Assembly: GCF_001640025.1 (NCBI RefSeq)
Contig: NC_031671.1
Span: 2,480,001-2,544,000 of the forward strand
Reading direction: 5' to 3'
Source: Sugiyamaella lignohabitans
Taxonomy: Eukaryota > Ascomycota > Dipodascomycetes > Dipodascales > Trichomonascaceae
DNA length: 64,000 bases
The notes beneath the pieces are model-generated. The model searched no databases and was not told where the DNA came from. It saw nothing but the letters and a program-made list of their open reading frames with translations. This document shows positions 32,212-40,056 of the stretch, piece by piece. Made by a program: the position numbers and the translations under genes. Position 1 is the first letter of the stretch. Every line of letters starts with the position of its first letter.

Positions 32212-32643
32212 ATGGGAAGTATATTACTGCCACATTTGAGAACTGGCTGGCATGTTGACCAGGCCATTCTGTCAGAAGAGGACCGACTGGTGGTGATTCG
32301 GTTTGGCCGCGACCACGATCCTGACTGTATGAGAATGGACGAGATCCTGTACGGAGTGGCCGACAAAGTGCGGAACTTTGCTGCTATCTATGTCTGCGAC
32401 ATCGACGAGGTGCCGGCGTTCAACCAAATCTACGAACTCTACGACCCTGTAACTGTCATGTTTTTTTTCCGCAACAAGCACATGCTGTGTGACTTCGGAA
32501 CCGGTAATAACAACAAACTCAACTTCGTGCTGGAAAACAAGCAAGAAATGATCGATATTATCGAGGCCATCTACCGTGGAGCTCGCAAGGGCAAAGGTCT
32601 CGTCATGAGTCCCATCGACTACTCCACCAAGCACAAGTACTAA
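32212..32643 (+). CDS. DIB1: U4/U6.U5 tri-snRNP thioredoxin-fold protein Dib1
   Basis: A 143-residue protein, exactly the length of yeast Dib1 (human U5-15K/TXNL4A). It starts MGSILLPHLRTGWHVDQAI and contains LVVIRFGRDHDPDC, the segment NFAAIYVCDIDEV, MCDFGTGNNNKLNF-like text (here LCDFGTGNNNKLNF) and RGARKGKGLVMSP. The fold is thioredoxin-like without a redox CXXC pair. It is an essential spliceosome component that leaves before catalytic activation. The preceding in-frame codons to a GTG at 32098 are not part of the family. Confidence 0.97.
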   Translation: MGSILLPHLRTGWHVDQAILSEEDRLVVIRFGRDHDPDCMRMDEILYGVADKVRNFAAIYVCDIDEVPAFNQIYELYDPVTVMFFFRNKHMLCDFGTGNNNKLNFVLENKQEMIDIIEAIYRGARKGKGLVMSPIDYSTKHKY

Positions 32644-32740
32644 AACCATACCTACTCGCCAACTCCACCGTCAATATTTATTTAGAACCTTGTTCTGTTC
32701 AATGTAAGTTAATTCTCGAACCACTTGAGGGTGAGGCATG

Positions 32741-32796
32741 TGCCTCCGGCGGCTGGGGCGCTGCCCCAGACCCCGTTGTGCTCCGCTTCGCGGAGC
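32741..32796 (+). repeat. GC-rich double-hairpin element, copy 17
   Basis: Hairpin-1 loop GCT; second hairpin the perfect CTCCGCTTCGCGGAG. It lies 97 bp after the DIB1 stop, in sense orientation. Confidence 0.95.
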
Positions 32797-32815
32797 TCCT
32801 GGGACTGTCGACGCC

Positions 32816-32876
32816 CGACTCGAGCGTAGCGAGAGGAGCCACGGGGTCTGGGGCGGAGCCCCAGCCGTAGGAGGCA
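32816..32876 (-). repeat. GC-rich double-hairpin element, copy 18
   Basis: Faces copy 17 at 19 bp spacing. The head has a small change (CCGTAGGAGGCA). The two arms have different second hairpins, so the pair is not a simple fold-back duplicate. Confidence 0.95.
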
Positions 32877-33185
32877 GCACCCGCACCCAGGGCTCGGTCC
32901 CGTCGGTCACCGGGCTCGTGTCACATGCAACTGCAAATTCAGGGGTAAGTTTGCCCGTTTGAGAGCGAGCAGGGTTCAGATGGTGCCGATGGACCGCAGA
33001 ATCGTGGGCAGCTGCTGGCAGAGACCGCTCGAAACCGGGTCTCTCAGTGGAAGAGTGAACAAGAAATGCTTCTGAAAGCACAAATCTCTCACTACAGTTT
33101 AATTACTTCGAAAACAAGAAAAAACTGTCTCCCCTGAGTACTGAAAGAAGCCGTTAAAATAACTCTCTGGTCAACTAAGTTCCAC

Positions 33186-33197
33186 GGTCACGTGACC
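33186..33197. promoter_or_regulatory. perfect palindromic E-box
   Basis: GGTCACGTGACC is a 12-bp palindrome centred on CACGTG, the core bound by yeast bHLH factors such as Cbf1 and Pho4. It lies 1.5 kb from the nearest ATG, so the target is uncertain. Confidence 0.4.
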
Positions 33198-33500
33198 TGG
33201 AGAATCTGAAGAATATGCCGAGGTGAGATGGGGGACCGACCGCATGTCAGACCGATAGCACCCGGATCAATCTTGAATAGACTATACAGGGCGGTAGACG
33301 CCATTGTTAAGCGAACGGTCCGAAGGGTCTAGCCCCACTCGGAGGGGGTTGCGTGATTAATTTCGATGCAGGTCGGAGGAAAACGGCGGCCAGAAACAGA
33401 CCGGTTCGACAGGGTCTTTCAGACAGCGAGCGTCTGACACAGTATGTCTCATACCCCACCTTTCCCCGGCCGTGGCAGCAGAAGCAGCAGCAGCAGCAAC

Positions 33501-33569
33501 AGCGGGGCAGAAATGGGAGCATCAGCGGGGCAGAAATGGAAGCATCGGCGGGGCAGAAATGGAAAAATC
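33501..33569 (+). repeat. 23-bp tandem repeat, three units
   Basis: Units start at 33501, 33524 and 33547 and share GCGGGGCAGAAATGG followed by A-rich ends. CAG repeats flank both sides. Confidence 0.85.
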
Positions 33570-33751
33570 AGCAGCAGCAGCAGCTGCTGCAGAAACAGAC
33601 AGGAGGAGTAGCGGGAGGAGTAGGAACGAGCCCGCAGAAACCAGGGGCCGAGCCGCCGAAACCAGCAGCCCTCTCCGCACCTCTCCCTTCTCACTAACCC
33701 TCACACAAGCCCGAAAGGGCCTGCCGAGTCACTTAAAAACGATCTAAGCCC

Positions 33752-33813
33752 CGACTCGAGCGAAGCGAGAGGAGCAACCAGGGTCTGGGGCGGAGCCCCA
33801 GCCGCCGGAGGCA
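33752..33813 (-). repeat. GC-rich double-hairpin element, copy 19
   Basis: Full-length solitary copy (an extra base in AACCAGGGTCTGG). It lies about 850 bp upstream of the aminotransferase ATG, not near any stop codon. Confidence 0.93.
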
Positions 33814-34662
33814 CATCCCCAGGCCCCAGATGTCGAGGGAGCTCGGGAGCTGGGTCGTAAATAGCCGACGGGAGATTGCAGGAGCAGGTGGTAATTTACC
33901 CCTCGGCGGGTGGGGGTTCGGGCGGCTGCGCTGTGGGCTGCAGTTTATCTCTGGCAGGAAACCGGTCCAAGTTTGGGGTTGCTGCAGGTTGGGGGCTATC
34001 AGAGGATGCGGAGAAATAGGCTGGCAAATGTAAGCACAAATAATAGCGCCAGTGGTACGGCATGCACTTTGTACATCGTCTTACATATGTGAACGATTAT
34101 AGCCGGATATATAAATTGGGAAGAATATCCGGGTGCTAACTAAAAATTGATTTTATATATATTTATATTTGGGAATAGCTCTCGTGTTTTGGAAAAATTC
34201 GAGTGGGTGTTTTTTAAATATTTATTTTTTTATTCAGTTTTTTTATTTGGGTTTTCCGGTTTTCTTAGATTCGGCCTGTTAATTCGTGTTACTTCTAGCA
34301 CGCACCGCACTTATTTTATTACTACATTTGCTCGGCTGTCTTATCGGCTGCGGTACTAATCAGCAGTTTGTGTTTGTCAGAGTTTGCAATTTGCGATTTT
34401 CAACTTACAATTTGGAATTTGCAATTACATTTTTATTATTAGTTGATTATTGATTATTTGATTTGCTGAATATTGGTTATTTGACAATTCGGTTATTCGC
34501 TAATTTAATTATTTGAAATATACAATTATTCCTCTAGTGGACTACAGTTGTATTGCTCACCTCACATTCTAGACAACAAAATCAACAAGTTTTCGGATTG
34601 AGACTCGAAAGCATCTTTTTCAACTCCTCAACTCTCTAAAGGTCCTAATTTCATACATCACA

Positions 34663-35891
34663 ATGACTACCTTTCAAGTAGACCAAGCTCCGGCTGATGC
34701 CCTTTTCAATCTCATGGCCAGATATAAGGCTGACACTTTTGATAAGAAGGTCGATTTAGGTGTTGGTGCCTATCGTGACAACAACGGCAAACCAGTTGTG
34801 TTGCCATCGGTTAAAAAAGCTGAATACTATCTGATTGAAGACCCCGAGGCTAATCATGAATACTTGCCAATTGCTGGTAACGCATCATTCATCAAGGCAG
34901 CAGCCAAGCTGATTTTCGGAGATTCTAAAGACGTTTCTCAAATTGCTTCTGTACAAACATTATCCGGTACTGGTGCCAACCATTTGGGTGCTGTGTTTCT
35001 TCACAAATACCCCCCAAGGGTAATACTACCAACACTATCTACATTCCAGACCCCACCTGGGCCAACCACAATAATATTTATAACCATGCCGGACTGAAAA
35101 TTAAGAAGTACCCGTACTTCAACGCTTCTACCAAAGGACTAGATTTCGACGCTCTGATCTCGACTTTGTCAAATGCCAACAAGGGTGATATTATTCTGTT
35201 GCATGCCTGTGCTCACAACCCCACTGGCGTTGATCCCAGTCGCGAGCAATGGAAGAAGATTGCCGAGGTTGTCAAGCAACGAGAATTATTCCCCTTTTTC
35301 GACTCGGCCTACCAAGGATTTGCATCTGGAGACCTTGACAACGACGCCTGGGCCATCCGCTACTTCACCGAGCAGAAAATCGATCTGCTTGTATGCCAGT
35401 CGTTCTCCAAGAACATGGGTCTTTACGGTGAGAGATCCGGTGCTCTGCACGTGGTAGTTAATGACGAAACTTCCAGAAAGGCCATTGTGTCGCAATTAGA
35501 GCTCGTTGAGCGATCCGAGATCTCAAATCCCCCTGCTTACGGTTCACGCATTGTTGCCCGCATCCTGAACGACCCCGTGCTGTACCAAGAGTGGGTCAAG
35601 GACCTGAAGGCCATGTCGTACCGTATCATTGACATGAGAAAGGAGCTCAAAGACCGACTTGTCGCTGCTGGCACCCCTGGCAACTGGGACCACATTGTCA
35701 ATCAAATCGGCATGTTCTCCTACACCGGTCTCTCCCCAGCGCACGTCCAGCGTCTGGTTAACGAGTTCCACATCTACCTCGTCGCCAACGGCCGTATCTC
35801 CATGGCCGGCCTCAACACCAATAACATCGACTACGTCGCCCAGTCCATCGACAGAGTCGTCAAAGACTCTCTCAAGGCTAGTAATCTCTAA
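34663..35891 (+). CDS. aspartate aminotransferase, with a frameshift
   Basis: A class I PLP enzyme interconverting aspartate + 2-oxoglutarate and oxaloacetate + glutamate. The reading frame starts MTTFQVDQAPADALFNLMAR and runs to a C-run at 35010-35015 (TAC CCCCC AAGGG). After it the family sequence continues in another frame (IPDPTWANHNNIYNHAGLKI). One more C, or two fewer, restores it. Downstream are ACAHNPTGVDPSREQW, DSAYQGFASG and the PLP-lysine motif CQSFSKNMGLYGERSG. There is no mitochondrial presequence, so the cytosolic/peroxisomal AAT2 type is likely. The gene is otherwise undamaged over about 409 codons. A sequence error in the homopolymer or a fresh mutation are both possible. Confidence 0.88.
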
Positions 35892-35927
35892 ACCGCAATA
35901 GACTCTCACTCGTACTAGTTCCCCACC

Positions 35928-35980
35928 TGCCTCCGGCGGCTGGGGCTTTGCCCCAGACCCCGTGGCTCCGCTTCGCGGAG
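35928..35980 (+). repeat. GC-rich double-hairpin element, copy 20
   Basis: Loop TTT, second hairpin CTCCGCTTCGCGGAG. It begins 36 bp after the aminotransferase stop, in sense orientation. Confidence 0.95.
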
Positions 35981-36001
35981 GGCTCGTAAGGGTCTGGTGA
36001 C

Positions 36002-36054
36002 TGCCTCCGGCGGCTGGGGCTCCGCCCCAGACCCCGTAGCTCCGCTTCGCGGAG
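36002..36054 (+). repeat. GC-rich double-hairpin element, copy 21
   Basis: Loop TCC, second hairpin CTCCGCTTCGCGGAG. A direct tandem copy of the previous element at 21 bp spacing. Confidence 0.95.
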
Positions 36055-36093
36055 AACTCAAACTAGTTTCTGTGTTACAGAGACCCTCCACGC

Positions 36094-36146
36094 CTCCGCG
36101 AAGCGGAGCCACGGGGTCTGGGGCGGAGCCCCAGCCGCCGGAGGCA
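36094..36146 (-). repeat. GC-rich double-hairpin element, copy 22
   Basis: Same subtype as copies 20 and 21, inverted. Its head lies 51 bp beyond the WD40 stop and points toward that gene. Confidence 0.95.
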
Positions 36147-36197
36147 GTCCGGGTCACGAGAAAGAGAGGTTGTATTATGCCTGGTGGTTACGTGAGA

Positions 36198-38006
36198 TCA
36201 TCGAATCGTGAAGGAGGGGAACGTGCGACGCGAGCGACTGTCGATTTTCCAGAGCCCGATGCCGCTGCCCGTGCCGACGGCGATGGTGCCGCCGTCGAAA
36301 GCGGTCCAGGAGATTCCCGACAGGCCGTATTCGGACTGCTGGGCCGTGAGTCGTGAGAATTGCGAGTGCTGGTGCTGGCTGACCAGGTCGCGGTACGATT
36401 GGATGGTCGGCGACGACAGTGGTGGGTGCACTGACGACGACCGGTGGTGTCGATGACGTCCGGGAATATATACACCGGGAATTGGAACTGTTGAGAGACT
36501 TGCAACTGGTCGTGGTAGCGATGTTGATGACGAGGGACCGGGGTTCGACGTGCCAGATAACATTCCCATACGTACAGGAGACGTGAACGAGGGCTCGTCG
36601 TCATCATCCATATCCTCGTCTTCGTCTTCTCCAGCAGACTCGGCAGCATCGTCATCGTATGACATCTCATTCGTGGTTGAGGTCTCGGTATAATTCGAAC
36701 ATGAGAAATTCGACGGAACGGTCAAGACCTGTCTGTTCTCGAAATCCCGTAAATCAATAATATGTACTCGTTCCATCTGCTCGCTTAAAAACATTAGATC
36801 CTCGGGTCCGTTGGAAAACTTCAGACACCGGAATGCTCCCATGAGTTCATTGGGCCGGGCTGATTTGATCTTGGTCAACGGCACTTTCAAGTTCCGGATA
36901 TCGTATAATCTTGCCATTCCGTCTTGAAACGCAGCGCCAAACATCATTCCTGACGAATGGAATGCCACAGAGAATCCTAGATCCGAACCTGAATCAAATG
37001 ATTTGCTGACCTGCCATCCTCGTTCCTGTGGATTACACACAGTTAACAATGCAGTATCTCCACATGCTACAACAGTTTTCTTATCGGGAGATATCGTGGC
37101 GTGGTTTAATGGCGCCGTCAGTTGAAGCGACTCGGTTGTGGCCCATCGGTGGCCCTCGATATCCAGAAAATAGAGCGACCGGTCGTTGTTGCACACCAGA
37201 GCGCTCAATGCAGAAGTGGTTCCCTCACTGTACAGGGCCACCGAATTATTTATACACTCACCAAGCTTTTGAGTCAGTTTTTCGCCTGTGGATCTGTTAT
37301 GAATGGAAAACAGTCCTTCTTGTGACCTCGATGGCGGCGTGGGTTCCGCTACTCCACCCGCTGCTACGATTCCTTCATTCGACTGGATACATCTGGGCTC
37401 GAAGTCAAACTCCGCAACTGTAGAATCTTTACCAGTAGCAAGGTCAAGACTCCGGATCACTCGATCACACGGATATAGGATCTCGTGGTTAATTCTCGGG
37501 TTCACACACAACAGGTCTCGCAACTGCCAATGTCTTTAATCTGTTAGTCTGGTCCTGGGGTATTGGGTGTGGGGGCATGCCTCCGGCGGCTGGGGCTCTG
37601 CCCCAGACCCCGTGGCTCCTCTCGCTTCGCTCGAGTCGTTACGAGGGGGCCCCAGCATGACTGGGAAAGCTTCCAAACTCTTAAACGTAACACTTACTTG
37701 ATGGTGATATGGGCTGGGTAATGTCGACACTTCTGCCCGATAAGTGGGCGAAGCGGCCGAACCCCTGTACCGCCCGTCGAAAAGAGGCTATACGAGTTAG
37801 CTTTCTATTTCTCATGTCATCTCTCATGTCGTCTCCTTCATCTCATTTCTTTCCATCAGAATCATATTCTTCTTCTTCTTCTTCTTCTTCATCTACTTCT
37901 CTTCTTCATCTTCTTCTCTTCTTCTTATTCCTTCTTTTCTTTGCTAGAAATACTATCCTACCACTAATTTCCAAACTTACCTGGGCCCGTGACTATCTAT
38001 GGTCAT
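36198..38006 (-). CDS. WD40-repeat protein, three exons (Gid11/DUF2415-like?)
   Basis: I reconstruct three exons: 37981-38006, 37698-37764 and 36198-37523. Total coding length is 1419 nt, giving 472 residues with all phases consistent. Exon 1 gives MTIDSHGP and its donor is GTAAGT. Exon 2 follows a CAG acceptor and reads GSAASPTYRAEVSTLPSPYH, ending in HQ before a second GTAAGT donor. Exon 3 begins LRDLLCVNPRINHEILYP after a GACTAAC branch site and a GGCAG acceptor. WD-like blades fill residues about 30-300 (for example DLMFLSEQMERVHIIDLRDF). An acidic, Ser/Pro-rich insert follows (AESAGEDEDEDMDDDDEPSF), then a last blade (SGISWTAFDGGTIAVGTG). The blade with VHIIDLRDF recalls DUF2415 proteins such as yeast Gid11/YLR149C, a GID ubiquitin-ligase receptor; that link is inference. 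The large exon alone has no ATG start, which supports the splicing model. Confidence 0.82.
37524..37697 (-). other. intron 2 of the WD40 gene, carrying a GC element
   Basis: A 174-nt intron with donor GTAAGTGTT, branch GACTAAC and acceptor GGCAG. A complete GC element lies inside it. Confidence 0.8.
37578..37638 (+). repeat. GC-rich double-hairpin element, copy 23 (intronic)
   Basis: Full-length copy with loop TCT and second hairpin CTCTCGCTTCGCTCGAG. It occupies about a third of WD40 intron 2 and is antisense to the transcript. Confidence 0.95.
37765..37980 (-). other. intron 1 of the WD40 gene
   Basis: A 216-nt intron with donor GTAAGTTTGG, branch AGCTAACTCG and acceptor TACAG. A nearer AG (GTATAG, 9 nt after the branch) would leave the wrong phase. 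Contains a (GAA)n-like microsatellite on the transcribed strand, seen as TTC repeats at 37870-37925. Confidence 0.7.
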
Positions 38007-39034
38007 GGCGTGCTTCCTCTACTTTGTACTCGTTTCTAACAAAATACCATGGACAACCAAGCAAGCGAAACCACTGCTGGTTCTGGCTCTTATTCTGACT
38101 CGGACTGATTCCAGCAAGTGAACAAAGATTAAATGACAAACAATAAAAAGGATATAATGGGTCTGATGTCGTATTCTAAACAGCTATGACCAAGCAGTTA
38201 TAAAGTACAAACAATGAAACAGACCAAACTCAAGAAACTACGCTGTGGGGTTAAGTTAGAACCACAAAAATCAGACAATGCCACGCTATGTCTGAATATC
38301 ACAGGAAAATAATTATTCAAATCAGTCGGATCACTCCAACAAACAAACCCTAAATATTAAACTAACTTTGCGACTGACGGTCGATGCGGTTGTAGTGGTC
38401 AAGTACTTGAACGAGGCTGCTAAAGATCAACAGCAATGACATGCAACGACCCCAGTCTCAGTCCTAAATACATGCCTGAGCCTACCTTATCTCAAGCCCT
38501 AATCCACCCCTCCCACTTGACTTGCACACTTACATAAAGCAGCGCTTTTATCCCGACCGTGGGGTGCTCCAATTCCAATATGGCTCTCAACCTGGTTTTT
38601 GTTGAACAAAAATTTTTTTTTGATAAAAAACGTGAATTCAAATTCAATTCCGATGATTTCCGTAACAAAGCAAAAAAAAAAAAAACGAAATCACCAGAGC
38701 TTGAAAAAAAAAATCACCCTTTATGTTTTGACTAACACATGTCCGTCCAGCCAGTCGTCCTGGAGGGGGCTTCGAGCACCTGCCAGGCCAGATTTGCTAG
38801 CCCATGCGAGATGATGTACGATAAATGCTGATAAATCGGCTCAGCTGACGTTCCCACACTAACACCCTCTGTGCGGCCCCGTGCTACTGCACCACCCCCT
38901 ACTACCCCACAAAGCAACTCCAAGCCTGGGCTTCGACTGATCGGGCCTGGCTTGGCTGTCAGCCTGCCGGGATGGGATGACCCTGTCCAACCGGGCTAGC
39001 TCGCCCGAAACATGGGCCCACTGGGGGACGGACA

Positions 39035-39095
39035 TGCCTCCGGCGGCTGGGGCTGCGCCCCAGACCCCGCTGCTCCTCTCGCTGCGCTCGAGTCG
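39035..39095 (+). repeat. GC-rich double-hairpin element, copy 24
   Basis: Full-length copy with loop TGC, followed by the linker CGACGGTCCCAGCAACCTC also seen in two other inverted pairs. Confidence 0.95.
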
Positions 39096-39117
39096 TCTCA
39101 TCGACGGTCCCAGCAAC

Positions 39118-39160
39118 CTCCTGCGAAGCAGGAGCCGCGGGGTCTGGGGCGGAGCCCCAG
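39118..39160 (-). repeat. GC-rich double-hairpin element, copy 25, left part (split by LTR element)
   Basis: Second hairpin CTCCTGCGAAGCAGGAG and hairpin 1 up to CCCAG, where the LTR begins. The rest of the copy is at 45323-45339. Together the parts make a normal element. Confidence 0.95.
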
Positions 39161-39810
39161 TGTCACGATTCCGGCTTCCCAATAGCTTATCCGTTATCTT
39201 CCGACCTCTACCGACTACCTCCGCATGTCAGCCGTCTTCCTGCCTCTCTTCAACATCACTCCAAATGCATACTTCTGCATCTCATGTCGTCTTCGCCGAC
39301 TTATCTCTCTATAACTTCTCCTTGATAAGTTTCATGTTGACGCTAATGCCGTCTGCTCCACTTCCTATGTCTCCAGTTTGTCTTGGCTCGTTTCACACTC
39401 GCCTCTCCTTGGTCATTTGATCTATGTTTTGTTTCATCTAATAATTTCGCCTCATTCTCTTTTCTTTATTTTCTTCTCAAAGATTCTTTTCTACTTTTTC
39501 ATCTTGTTCTCAATTATTATATAAAGGGTACTATTTTGCTCTTTCAATTAGTTTTATTCTTTAGATATTAAAACATCTGTTACTAATATTAATCCTTATT
39601 CAAAACCTCCTTCAAGTGCGACTACTCCCAGAACTTAACCGACTTTCATACAACTTTATCTCACAGTAAGTGTATATGAATCTTAAAGGTTAACCTGGTT
39701 ATTCTGATAATTCTTATCTTTAGATAATGGTTTCGCATGCCACATGGATAAAGTATTCCGAATATCTCGGACATGAAACAGCCGTGCATCTTCGGAAGCC
39801 TCACCTGACA
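39161..39810 (+). repeat. left LTR
   Basis: TGTCACGATTCC...CACCTGACA. A TATA-type box TATATAAA is at 39518-39525, a plausible promoter start for the genomic RNA. Confidence 0.95.
39518..39525 (+). promoter_or_regulatory. TATA-like box in the left LTR
   Basis: TATATAAA followed by GGG in the middle of the LTR, consistent with the U3/R boundary lying shortly downstream. Confidence 0.45.
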
Positions 39811-40056
39811 ATCATGTTTTAATATCTCTACTTTATCTTATCTTTTGATAAGGTTATCTTTAGGATGTCCTTGAGCTTGGTAGGGTGCAAATTTTTTTTT
39901 TTGCCCACCCTCCCACCCTCATTCCCAGAGTGTTCGATTTCCCCTATTCATGAATAGGCTGTCTGTTGATAGTCATTTCCCGAGGCAAATCTTCTCCCGT
40001 GAGACTTATCACCTCACACCACTGATCAGTACCCCTGCTAACCATGTTCGACGATT
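39811..40056 (+). other. retrotransposon leader
   Basis: Non-coding leader between the left LTR and the first long gag frame. Contains a TTTTTTTTTT run and C-rich tract near 39890-39930. No obvious tRNA-primed binding site. Confidence 0.5.

Larger units (their letters stand above)
32644..34662. other. 2-kb intergenic region, DIB1 to aspartate aminotransferase
   Basis: Three GC elements. A perfect 12-bp palindrome GGTCACGTGACC lies at 33186-33197, an E-box of the Cbf1/Pho4/bHLH type. A three-unit 23-bp tandem repeat is at 33501-33569, next to CAG repeats. From about 34140 the + strand is T-rich with TATATATATTTATA near 34155, resembling the promoter and leader of the aminotransferase. No gene seen. 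Confidence 0.5.
35892..36197. other. 306-bp intergenic region between convergent genes, filled by three GC elements
   Basis: Between the aminotransferase stop and the WD40 stop lie three elements, two on + and one on -. They account for more than half of the spacer. No gene. Confidence 0.7.
38007..39160. other. intergenic region left of the retrotransposon
   Basis: Presumed WD40 promoter plus 1 kb of non-coding DNA with poly-A and poly-T runs at 38610-38720. Two GC elements lie at its right end, the second of which is the retrotransposon target. No gene seen. Confidence 0.45.

Noticed and set aside
39666..39723. Possible intron in the LTR (GTAAGT to TTTAG)
   Set aside because: Only 58 nt and lacks a clear branch site; chance is likely.
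39811..39840. Primer binding site next to the left LTR
   Set aside because: No TGG or tRNA 3'-end complement seen; self-priming cannot be shown without the RNA 5' end.
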